A stretch of 64,000 bases of DNA from Basidiobolus meristosporus CBS 931.73. Its lineage: Eukaryota > Basidiobolomycota > Basidiobolomycetes > Basidiobolales > Basidiobolaceae. Each line of letters opens with the position of its first letter. Position 1 is the stretch's first letter. The notes beneath the pieces were generated by a model. It saw only the letters and a list, made by a program, of their open reading frames with translations, was not told where the DNA came from and ran no database searches. Shown one piece after another: positions 1 to 10,600 of the stretch. A program made the position numbers and the translations under genes. Location: positions 1-64,000 of the forward strand of contig MCFE01000199.1 of assembly GCA_002104905.1 (NCBI GenBank). The letters run 5' to 3'.

Positions 1-175
1 GGGCTGTTTGGACAACTTTGAGAATTTTCATGTTCTGGGTACCTGGTATTTTGGTGAAAATATTCCAAGTAAATCCCAACAAGGAATTTGGTCAGTATTC
101 TCTAGGATTTGAAGGTGATGATCTAAGTGACTAAGTTAGGTGAATATTTAGGTGGAAATACAAATTTTTACAACA
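1..175 (-). repeat. Copia-A LTR, truncated by the window edge
   Basis: This stretch is the reverse complement of the first half of the Copia-A LTR found complete at 7330-7678, with only scattered differences. On the minus strand the LTR begins at 175 with TGTTG and runs off the left edge. No pol 3' end follows on the right, so it is either a 5' LTR of an element lying to the left or a solo LTR. Confidence 0.9.
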
Positions 176-239
176 AAAGGGATATCTCATAGATACTGAT
201 GAAACCTCCTTAAGGCAAAGACTATTGCAAGTAGCTCCT

Positions 240-640
240 TCTTGGTGGTAGTGTTGCTTGACTCAGCAGACTGTAGTGATCATGCGTGGGAAGAAATCCA
301 GTCAGGTGAGTTTTGAAGCATCCAATGGATACTATTCCTGGTAAAGATAGTCTTATGCTGGTGATCCAGACAGATCTGAAATTGGTGATGTGCATTCTTT
401 AAGTCCAGCTTGGAGGAAAATTTTGCCTCTGAATGTATGGAAAAATAACCTGGATTCTTAGGATGTAAAACTTGGCATCTTGGAGAGTTTTGCTCACTGT
501 TATGATGTTGCCAACAGGGGTCCACATCAAGATTGTCAAAATGCAGTCAAGTTTCTTGTCATCTAAGGCAATTGCATATATTGGCTGGTTAGGTATACTA
601 ACAAAATGCAGACTGCATTAAGACTGCAAGTGGCATGTAA
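240..640 (-). pseudogene. Gypsy-type reverse transcriptase relic
   Basis: Minus-strand reading contains a Ty3/gypsy RT signature: a TPVGNI stretch and a KLDLKNAHHQFQI stretch, the degenerate counterpart of the usual FSKLDLRSAYHQIRI motif. The frame is broken by stops and shifts, and no flanking LTR of a gypsy family is recognisable here. Confidence 0.6.
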
Positions 641-834
641 GTCCTGCTAAACATCCTTCAGAGCACTGTTAAGTTTATTACTTAGTTTAGCAGTAAAACC
701 ATTGTAATCCCATGATCAGATTGTGGAGAGGGTAATGAATCCTAAGCTGCCAGCATTATTACAGACTCATCATGAGATCTTTACAGCTGATCTAGATTAG
801 ATCCTCCTATAAAACTGAATTATTCTTCATACCA

Positions 835-1600
835 ATCCTGTTCATGTTGAGGAGCATCAGGCAATACCAGAGGCCCTTAGTAGCCTTCAGACAAAACTCT
901 GGTGATTGGCAATGACTAAGGGATATTACATCCTGATGGAAAATAAAATGTGAAACCTGGGCAAAATACCAATCTACTGCATATCAATTGGATGCAGGTG
1001 GGTCTTCATTACAAGATACAAGGTTCATGCTACAGCTAAAAGACGCAAAGCAAGCCTTGCAGCCAAGTAAGACTCTAAGATAGTAGAGCTGGATCACACA
1101 GACACCTTTGCACAGGTAGCAAAACTCACATCTGACATACAATATTTGCAGTTGCAGCCAAGTACAGACTTTTGCCTTGTTATATAGACTTAGAAACTCT
1201 ATGTTTGAGTGGTAAGCCTGCTATGGGCAAGTATATAGATCAGCATGATGGACTTATTATTATGACAACCCCCATTTGGCTTGCAAGCTCAAAAAATATT
1301 TATACAGTTGCAGGCAATAGCAAGAGCTTGAAATTACAATATAGACACTTATATAGAGTTCTTGAATTTCCAAAGATATACAGCTGGCCATAATATCTAT
1401 TATGTTGCAGGTGAAGTTATTGCAACTCTATTAGCTTTTTGCATGAGTGATCTGATTGTAGCTACCATCAATCAGAAAAAGACTAAAGCATATCTCTTTA
1501 ATTCAGATGTCTGATCTAGGTGAGCCAATTTCCTACTAAAGGATACCATTCCCCTTATATAAAGCAGCCTAGACCATCCCCTTAAGCCAGTCCAAGTATT
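835..1600 (+). pseudogene. Copia reverse transcriptase relic
   Basis: Nucleotide similarity to the RT region of the intact Copia-A (about 10090-10850) can be followed: the segments for the GCRWVF, RYKAR and FAPVAK motifs and the later GLGE-to-LSQSKYI segment are all recognisable but full of stops and shifts. It ends where a reverse-orientation LTR starts, so the junction is a rearrangement or a nested insertion. Confidence 0.7.
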
Positions 1601-1606
1601 TTCTAT

Positions 1607-1740
1607 TGTTAAAGACTTGGAGATGTTGGAAGTGATTGGGAGAACAAGTAGATTGTAAGATTTTCAGTTAATGATTTATTGCATGTGAAAGTAATACTAA
1701 TACTCTTACATGTGCTTGGCAAACAAACATGTGAGTGTTG
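1607..1740 (-). repeat. Copia-A LTR 3' part, diverged
   Basis: Reads as the reverse complement of the last third of the Copia-A LTR, including the AATAAAT-like polyadenylation stretch and the end sequence TGTT(A)AAGACTTGG. It is clearly more diverged than the LTRs at 7330 and 20896. It stops near 1740, where similarity is lost. Confidence 0.75.
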
Positions 1741-3700
1741 TAAGAACTTGTAATTCAGACCTTTGGCAGCAATATCTGCCTCAGCACACTCCCTTTATGA
1801 TGAATATCAATCCTTATTGCATTCCCCTCACTAATGATGCTCACAAATCATACTTATCCCTCATGCTACCCCCATTCCCACTGAACTGTGTCTTGAGCAC
1901 TGAAGAACTCTCATCACTTCTTTATAACTTACCTATAGATTCCCCTCTGCTACACACTCTTGTATCAAAGCTACATTAGTAGTGATGTCTTCTTTGTTTC
2001 AACTGAAATAAAGATCTCCCCTGTTGGTGACTGTCTCCCCCCTATCTACTTTGTCCATACCTTTACCCAGCTTTCACTCTTTATAGACTTCTTACCTGGA
2101 ACAAAGAGTTTTAATTCTTGAAGCTGGAAACTCCATGCTGAGATCTCAATCCAGGTTCTATTCAAAATGCTTTCTGAGCTTCACCCTGCACTCTCTACAA
2201 CTCTTTCAGATGCTTTCTTACCTTACAACTCCTCAGCCAGTTCATCCTCCAGTCAAGCTTGAGCACTGTCAGCAACCAGCAACTCCTTCAATTCATACTC
2301 CAATATACTCCTAAGCACTTGAAGCTCATCCAAAGTCAGCTGCCCATCTGTCAAGACAGTTGCCTAAGCCAGTGCACCCTCAAGCCAGAAGAAGATTCCC
2401 TGTCAGCCCTGAAACTCCTCCCACTGCTAATTGGGCTGTTTGCTATTTCAGAAATGCTTGCTATCTCCCAATGTCAGAATAAAGAACCTACCTCAAGGAC
2501 CTTGGTACTCATATGCCTAAGATTATTAACACACAGTACATTGCCAGGGATCTCTTGGAAGTTATTCTTGACAAAGATTTTGTTGAAGATTTTACAGAAG
2601 AAGTCAAGAATTTGCTGGATTGAGAGCTCTCAGAGCCAATTTTCAGACATCACTTAGACATTCAACTCTTTGTACTATTCTTGCAAGAAAAAGAACTCCT
2701 CAAAAGGCTTACTAGCCTGTTGAAAAACTCTCCTTCCCTTCATGTTGCAAACTTCCTCAAGAAATACTACAGTGAACAAGTTGTCTGGCTACATTCTCCT
2801 CTAGGCTTTGATATTGATAATATTTGGGATATAGCAAAGTTCAAGTTTATCTTGTAGGCTTTCTGCATCTCTGCTATTCATATTCTAACTTGGCTACTTT
2901 ACCTATGATTTAAATAAAGATTTCACCCTTTGGTGATTATCATCCCCCCCCCAAGTAAGATCATGTATTACACTTACTCTCCTTACTACTGTCAATATCT
3001 CCAATGTACTTACAAGAATACCAACAATGTCTAAGCTTTACCACAATGCCTCCACCCTATCTTTCCCCTCCATCAATAGTCATAATGTTTCACTGCATGA
3101 TTACACCTAGAGCATCAATGATGGCTTTAGTATTTGAATTTCCTAATGAGTAATTGCATATTGAAAGTTGGCCCAATGTAATGATGTTCCTGTTCAATAA
3201 ATCCAGTTTATTTTTGTATTTACCAGACTCACTCTAAATGGAGTAGAGAGCTGAGACAAGGTCTCAGCATTGCCCCCTGGGGATGGGCAATATGTAGAGT
3301 CTGCACAAATGTTATCTTCTCTAGTGCCCCAACAGGCCTCATAAGCCATATTTTTTAGTAGTTCATCCCATATTGGTAAGTCTTTGGCAAGGCTTGGCCA
3401 GCCTGTGAGTTCTACTATCTTGCATGACCCCTCAATCCTCCATCACACATTTATCACCCACCAATTGGATGCAGCTACATTGACCAAGCCAAGTAAAGCA
3501 CTCAGAAAAAGGGAAAATTTATTGTTATTTGCTTAGTTGAAAACAGGGTTTAGCATGATTTTCCATGATGCTCAGCTCCTTACTGAAACATAATACTAAC
3601 TCTAAATGGGAATATTGACTAGAAGATTTTTGAGGTAATCTACTGGCCACATTGATATAAATTTATTTGGTATATTTGTTAAGTCAAGCAATTGGAACCT
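1741..3700. other. Unassigned AT-rich repeat-like sequence, no gene seen
   Basis: About 2 kb with only short, biased reading frames and no recognisable domain. Two segments (about 2004-2043 and 2912-2954) share an AATAAAGAT(T/C)TC core, a TTGGTGA(C/T)T core and a run of C. A related C-run segment occurs at about 13060-13105. These may be terminal pieces of an unrecognised old element. Confidence 0.4.
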
Positions 3701-4253
3701 TAACTGTTCACACTCCAATAGTGCGAAGTTGTCTGGGAGTGTCTATGAAGATATTAAGAATGCCAGCATCGCCTGACAGAAACCTTCAGTCTGACTCTCA
3801 ATGTCTGCGGTATTGGTATCGACTCTTCCAAGCTTTGTAATTGCTGAGAAGGAAGATGATTATGCACAAGTATCTGCCTATGGCCTATGTGATCGTAGTC
3901 CCGAATTCTTTGAGAGGTGATAGAACACTTTAGTATAGATTAATTCGTCAAGTGTGCACCGTGGGAGCCGCTGCATCCGTATACAGACAATCTTTCCTTG
4001 GGCTTTCATTTATCAAGACCAGATGCAAAATACGTTTACCCGTAGATCACCATTGAGGATCCATCCGTTTCATACCAAGTGGTATTCAACGACCCGAATT
4101 GCCACAATAGTAGCGCACAATCATCCATCCACTTCTAAATTAGGGTGAAGTCTCTGCTTGTTTTCGCGATTTGTAATGAAACGTGATCTTTGTGTTGGGA
4201 AAATGGAACTGCTTTATAAGCATGATCGAGCTCCATGCCTTGGTGAAAATATC

Positions 4254-5246
4254 ATGCAGCTTCCAACCCTTTTCCTCTCGCTTACCTCGCTGTTCGCAGC
4301 GAAGGTGCTCTCGCAGGCAATGCACAACCGTGCCAGTCTCCCCGATGATGGGAAGAAGTTTATCTCTTTTCAGACAGACGTCAGGTCTGTTCCTGAATTT
4401 AGTCCCAACCAAACTTACTGGGAGGCCATCGGCTGGAACAACGGATATCTGGGAATGCAGACATGGGCCAAAACGCGTGTATTCCTCTTCTCTCTCTGGG
4501 ACAACTCCAATGGACGAGCAACCGTAGTGGAGACATGCAAGGAATGTGTGACTAGTCGCTTCGGCAATGAGGGCACTGGGTCCCATATGCAGTATTTCTA
4601 TCCATGGCTTGATGGAGTGGATTACGGCTTCCAAATTGATTACGAGGAGGATGGTGATTATTTGATCTACACTGCCCAACTACGTATTGATGACGAATGG
4701 ATGCAATTTGGTAAATTGCGGGTTATCAACGACAATCTAAACAGTGGTCTTGGCTACTTCGACCAGTTTCTTGAAAATCCCCAGGGACTCAACAATGGAA
4801 TGCGAGTGGGCGTTTGGAGTAAACAAGCTTACAAACATAATGGCAGTAAGTATTGGTACCCCTCGCTGGGTGGCTCTGTGACCTATACGTATCCTGGGCC
4901 CAACGGCACATGGGGTGCAGGATTTGCAGATGATAAAACGGCAATCTGGATGTCTATCAACGGCCCAGCTGGCTATGACGGATATAATAACAAACCCATA
5001 CAATGGCAGTGGTATCCCTACGATGCCGATAATTTGGGAATAGACATCGTTGTTGCAAATCAAACTGACAGACGTTGTGGCTGGTTTGGAGATGTGATGC
5101 ATCAGTGCCAACCTGGTTACTGCTGCTCCAGTTATGGCTACTGCGGCACCACCGATGCTTACTGCAAAGGCTCAACTAAACTGGAATATGATGCCCCTGC
5201 GACAAACCGTCGGTCTCAAGTCAAGAAGACCGCAAAGGCACAATAA
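4254..5246 (+). CDS. Secreted DUF3472-like protein with C-terminal CBM18 chitin-binding domain
   Basis: Single-exon gene of 330 aa. I start it at 4254 because that methionine is directly followed by a hydrophobic signal peptide (LPTLFLSLTSLFAAKVLS); the open frame runs upstream but the extra residues would bury the signal. Residues about 40-250 carry the pattern of the DUF3472 family (WNNGYLGMQ, then VFLFSLWDN, then FGNEGTG and a following W/Y-rich block); the family function is not established, though a beta-rich extracellular role is usual. Residues 275-304 form a hevein-like CBM18 module with six cysteines in C-x10-C-x4-CC-x5-C-x6-C order and the aromatic residues expected to bind chitin or N-acetylglucosamine. 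A basic tail follows. Inference: a secreted, chitin-bound wall or surface protein. It stands alone between repeats. The DUF3472 assignment is from pattern memory, the CBM18 one is firm. Confidence 0.85.
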   Translation: MQLPTLFLSLTSLFAAKVLSQAMHNRASLPDDGKKFISFQTDVRSVPEFSPNQTYWEAIGWNNGYLGMQTWAKTRVFLFSLWDNSNGRATVVETCKECVTSRFGNEGTGSHMQYFYPWLDGVDYGFQIDYEEDGDYLIYTAQLRIDDEWMQFGKLRVINDNLNSGLGYFDQFLENPQGLNNGMRVGVWSKQAYKHNGSKYWYPSLGGSVTYTYPGPNGTWGAGFADDKTAIWMSINGPAGYDGYNNKPIQWQWYPYDADNLGIDIVVANQTDRRCGWFGDVMHQCQPGYCCSSYGYCGTTDAYCKGSTKLEYDAPATNRRSQVKKTAKAQ

Positions 5247-7329
5247 TTGTGCACCTGACATGTTCAGCACCCTCGTATTGCTCATATAACCATGTGTAAG
5301 GCATATACAGTGTTTTTGCGAACGACCATCAATAAATTCAGGTTTCACGTGTTGCACCAATAATCACGATCAGACTTCTCTATGGGCAACTTTTTAGCCT
5401 GTGCTGGTTAGATCACATCTTCTGTCCGATATTGACAATTGAAGCCCTGATTGTTATTTCCATCATTGCCAAAGATGGTTATTTTGGTTGACTTTCTGGT
5501 TCCCAAATAAATACGGAACCAACCAATGACCACCAAGAGACGTGTGTAGATCGCGGCACTGTTTCCAGATTCGGTTTTTGATCAACTACTCAGCCCCAAG
5601 ATGTGATTCGAGTTTGATATTTTGTAGCACTCCCGAGTAGCCGGATTTCTGTAGATAGATCTCAGAGTGCATTATAGACGATATGAAAAATACGGCATGC
5701 ACATGTGGTCAGTATCTCCTTGAGGTGGTAAAGCGTGTCTATTTAGACGCTTCTCATTTTTTGCTTGGCTTGAATATTGGCATACGCTCCCACATATCAC
5801 CACTCAATTTGGTAACTGGTTACCATATGTTGCGCGTCGGACATTTTGATTACCGATTGATGGAAATGTTTGGTCGGTGGCTTCAATTCTACGTGACTCA
5901 GACTCCGTACCTTGCCTCTCCTTGAAAATTGAGGCAGTGTAGAAAATATCTTTACCTACCTTGTGTCAGCATTTTGCTCTAGGCTTCTAGAATCGCCTTT
6001 GAAAATTGATTTGGACTATCTGTCCCTTAGCACAAGAATTAGCACGGCAGCTTACAGGAAGTACGTTCATTACTTGAGATGGATTATCACCCATATTTCA
6101 TCATGGTTACTGTCCGAATTAAGTAACCAAGCCACCGCAGAAGTTGGCTTCTACTGAGTCATCCAATAGGGATCCTAATTGATGCTCCAAAGGTTGTGAT
6201 AGGCCAGCTGTAAGCCTTTTCAGCAATAAAAACGTTCATTGTACAAATTTTCAGCCATGAATCTATTGGAGAGAATGTATATTCTGGGTAACTGTGGCGG
6301 ACAGTAGATTCTTGGACCTCATGGCAAATAATGTAGGTTCCATATACCAGAGGACTGAGTCTAAGGTCCATTACCTCTTCCGAACGAATATCAGTGTGGG
6401 TGAATGGCTGCATTGAATTACTGTTGATGATTTTGCTTTACAAGCCATTCAATCAAATCCTAGAGGCTTTGTTTCTTGCTACGGCTATCTCCATTTGTAG
6501 ATGGAAAGTAGATGTCAAACAATGTGCTGGTTGGTGGACAAACATGGAGTAAGAAAATTGAGTAGAGATTTTGTTTAATGCCACTTCTAGAGCCCTTTCA
6601 AGTGCATTATTGAATGTGTATATGTGTATTACATAGCTCCAATGGATTTTAGTTCAGGTACTTATTTCTTCTAATATAAGCTTATCTACACCGTGCGGCT
6701 GAGCTGTATCAAAGGGAAAATAAAGAAAAACCATCACGGCATTAACAATCTAAGACCATTCAATGTGTGTAACTCATGCTAAAATCAATTGTATGGAGCA
6801 CTAAACCAGGTCTACGTTAGTATGCGTACCATTATCCACAAATAAAATATACATGTAGCGGCATCAGTGCTTTGCTGTGTGCGTACAATAGTCTTCTGTT
6901 CAAAGGAGCATCCACTATTGATCTTTTGTCATATAAATTTTGTACCTAATCTGTATCAGGATACTTCAAAGGAGCATATTCTAATTTCTTATTATTGTAC
7001 TCTAAACTAGCACTAATAGGTACCTTTAATAATCCACTGCCATACACAGATAGGGGAAGTCTGGGTTGCCAGCAACAACTTCTATGGCTAATAGAACTGG
7101 ATCAGCTTTATCCAGTTGATAGAGTCACTCTAGTTTGAAATCTCTCTTTGGAAACTCAGTGGTCTCCAATCAATGTCTATGTTGACTTTCAAGCTTGTGG
7201 CAATTGTAGTCAGACTATATACAAATTGAGGGCCAATGGAATTGTATTGGGCAGCAAAGACATCTGGCCAGCTTATTTAGACACCTGTATCAGGCTGCTC
7301 ATTATAGCTTGGAGCTTTAATATCCTTTG
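5247..7329. other. Intergenic, no gene recognised
   Basis: After the CBM18 gene, composition falls gradually towards AT-rich. An ATG frame at 5683-5925 (80 codons) and a few others exist but show no signal peptide, domain or coding bias I can defend. The last 300 bp lead into the Copia-A insertion; the target sequence duplicated there is CTTTG (7325-7329). Confidence 0.5.
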
Positions 7330-7678
7330 TGTTGTAAAAATTCGTATTTCCACCTAAATATTCACCTAACTTAGTCACTTAGATCATCACCTTAAAATCC
7401 TAGAGAATACTGACCAAATTCCTTGTCAGGATTTACTTAGAATATTTTCACCAAAATACCAGGTACCCAGAACATGAAAATTCTCAAAGTTGTCCAAGCA
7501 GCCCCAAACTTTGCACACATGTTCTTGGGACCTTCCTTAACCTATTCTACGTGTTTGTAATGCCAAGACCATGTAAAAGTATAAATACTACTTTTACATT
7601 CAATAAATAATTAAGTGAAAACCACATAATCTACTTGTTCTCCAAATCACTTCCAATATCTCCAAGACTCTTACAACA
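7330..7678 (+). repeat. Copia-A 5' LTR
   Basis: 349 bp, TGTTG to CAACA. Contains a TATAAATA box at about 7579 and an AATAAATAA stretch at about 7602, placed as expected for transcription start and polyadenylation signals. The Gag-Pol reading frame is already open in the last 40 bp of the LTR. Confidence 0.95.
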
Positions 7679-7690
7679 GGTTATGAGCCC
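7679..7690 (+). promoter_or_regulatory. Primer-binding site matching the initiator tRNA-Met anticodon arm
   Basis: The 12 bases right after the 5' LTR (GGTTATGAGCCC) are the exact complement of GGGCTCATAACC, which is the anticodon stem and loop of eukaryotic initiator tRNA-Met (CAT anticodon in the middle). Several copia-type elements are known to prime from a cleaved half of this tRNA rather than from its 3' end. The ATG at 7683 that I take as the gag start lies inside this site, since the complement of the anticodon is ATG. Confidence 0.85.
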
Positions 7691-10600
7691 CGAGCTGTCA
7701 CTCTCTGCAATGTCTACTACTGCTATTACTGGAATTTTTCCCTCTGCTGAAAAGTTGGATGGATCTAACTACCAAGTGTGGAAGGTGAAGATGAAGATGC
7801 TGCTGCAAGAAAGAGGCCTTTGGGATATTGTCATGGGAGAAGAATGCCCTCCTAAAAACGTGGGAGAGGAAGCCTTAAAGTACCAGAAGAAAGAACAAAG
7901 TGCCTTTAACTGCATTTGCCTTAATGTCAAGGACAAATTGCTAATCCAATGCTCAAGAGCAAAAACGGCAAAGAATGCCTGGAAGGCATTAGAAGACACC
8001 TACCAGTCATGTTCAGCTGCCAAGAAAATGTATCTGAGAAGAAAATTCTTTACTACAAAGATGCTGCCAGGAGAAGAAATGAAAAATCTAATTAACAGAA
8101 TTACCCTGCTGGTAGATGAGATGGAATCTGTGGGCGTACCAACTACTGATGAGGATGTGATAGTTACCATCCTGAATAGCCTGACAGACGAGTTTCAGGG
8201 CCTTGTATCAGCCCTAGAGTCCAGAACTGAAGATTTGACCTTAAATTACGTATATGGAAGGCTCCTGGATGAAGAATTAAGAAAATCAAGCGCCAATAAG
8301 AAGGAAGAAGAAAATGCTTTAATAAGCAATGATAACCAACAAAGGAGGTACCCAAGACCCTACAAAGGCAACAGCAACCTATTTTGCAACTACTGCAAAA
8401 GGAAAGGACACACATCAGACCGGTGTTTCAAAAAGAGAGATTATCAGCAAAAGAAGCCTGAATATGGAAATGCTGCAACAACTGAAGATAGACTATTCAT
8501 ATCTGCACTAAATATGACCACAAACAAGGATTCTCAGACGTGGTATATTGACTCTGGAGCTTCTCAACACTTTACACACCAAAAAGAACTTTTTACCCAA
8601 TATCAAGAAATTCCAATTAAGAAGGTTTTCATGGGTGACAATAGAACACTTGATGCAGTGGGAGAAGGAACTATCCAAGTAAACCTTAGAAGCAGTGAAG
8701 GAAGCCATACACTGACCTTTAAAGAAGTACTCTATGTACCAGAAATAGCCAAGAACCTACTCTCTGTAAGCAAGGCCACAGCAGAAGGACTCAGTTTCAG
8801 TTTTGACAATTCTGGATGCAGGATCACTGATCAAAATGGTGCTCATATTGCTTCGGGCATCAGAGATCAGAACCTATACAAGTTGACTTATATTCCATCA
8901 TATCTGGAAGCCAATATAAGTAACTTAAATGAAGAAACACCAATGCTTTGGCACAGGAGATTTGGACACATCAATTTTGATTATTTGCGTAAAATGATCA
9001 AAGATCAGCTAATTTCTGGAGTGAAAATTGATCCCCCAGCTAATTTGGAGCACTGTGAAGCCTGCATATATGGGAAACAAGCCAGACAACCGTTCAAGAG
9101 CTCTGGGTTAATCAAAACTAAGAAAAAATTAGATCTAATTCACTCAGATCTGTGTGGACCTATGCAAAATTTATCCTTAGGCGGGATGAAGTATTTAATC
9201 ACTTGTATTGATGATTATACAAGATACACATGGGTCTACTTCATGGAGAGAAAGGAAGAAGCTCTGTCTAAGCTCAGGGAGTTTAAAGCCATGGTGGAGA
9301 GAGAAACTGGTGAAAAAATCAAGAAAATACACTCTGACAATGGTGGAGAATATACCTCAAAACTCTTCATCCACTTCTGCAAAATTCATGGGATAAAGCA
9401 AGAGACTACTGTACCATACTCCCCACAGCAAAATGGAGTAGCAGAACGAGCTAACAGATCAATAATTGATATGGCAAGATCTATGATCCATGATCAAAAA
9501 TTATCCTATGATTTTTGGGCGGAATCAGTTGCCACTGCTGTGTATCTTAAAAATAGGAGTTATAACAGAATACTTCGTGATTCTACTCCATTTGAAGCAT
9601 GGTATGGATACAGACCAAGTGCAGAACATCTAAGAATATTTGGGTGTACAGCATATGCCAAAAAACTGGCCGGAAATCAGTCAAAATTTGAGCCAAAAAG
9701 TGTAAAATGCATATTTTTGGGCTACTGCAATGAGAGTAAGGCATACAGACTCTACAATACCAAAGCAAAGAAGCTGATCAAGTCCAGGGATGTGTTGTTT
9801 GATGAAAATTCAAAATTTTCACAAAAAATGACATCAGATGATGACGAAAATTTGATCTCAAGTCCACCAATTGTCAGGATTGAATCAGAGCAAAACAATG
9901 AAAATTTTTTCACTCCAGAGGACTCTACAACCGTGGTTCAGCCAGAATCAGTGCCCAGGAATATCCCAGAAGTGATCATTCCAGTATCAAATGCCCGGAG
10001 ATCCAATCGGACAAGAAATAGCCCAAATTACTATATCAATGAGGGTACAAACTTAGCCTATGCCTATTCAGTCCATGTTGATGAACCCCAGACTGTAAAA
10101 GAGGCCCTAAATAGCCCTCAGACAAAGTTTTGGAGATCTGCAATGACTGAGGAATATCAGGCACTGATGGAAAATCAAACTTGGGACTTAGTCAAATTAC
10201 CAATCAACCAAAAATCAATTGGATGCAGATGGGTCTTCAAGACAAAATACAAGGCTGATGGTACAATTGAAAGATACAAAGCAAGACTTGTAGCCAAAGG
10301 ATACTCTCAAACAAAAGGACTTGACTATACTGAGACCTTTGCACCGGTAGCCAAGTTTAATTCCATCAGATTAATATTGGCTATTGCAGCCAAATATAAG
10401 TTTTTTATTCATCAAATGGATGTAAAAACTGCATTTTTGAATGGAGAACTTGATGAGGACGTGTATATGGACCAGCCTGATGGGTTTGTTGACCAAGATA
10501 ACCCCCATTTGGTCTGCAAGCTTAAAAAGTCACTATATGGTCTCAAACAATCACCGAGAGCCTGGAATTGCAAGATAGATTCTTATTTGGAATCTTTGAG

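Noticed and set aside
4140-4679. Open frame antisense to the CBM18 gene
   Set aside because: The sense strand has a signal peptide and recognisable domains; the antisense product has none.
5683-5925. 80-codon ATG frame downstream of the CBM18 gene
   Set aside because: No domain, signal peptide or coding bias, and the surroundings are AT-rich intergenic sequence.
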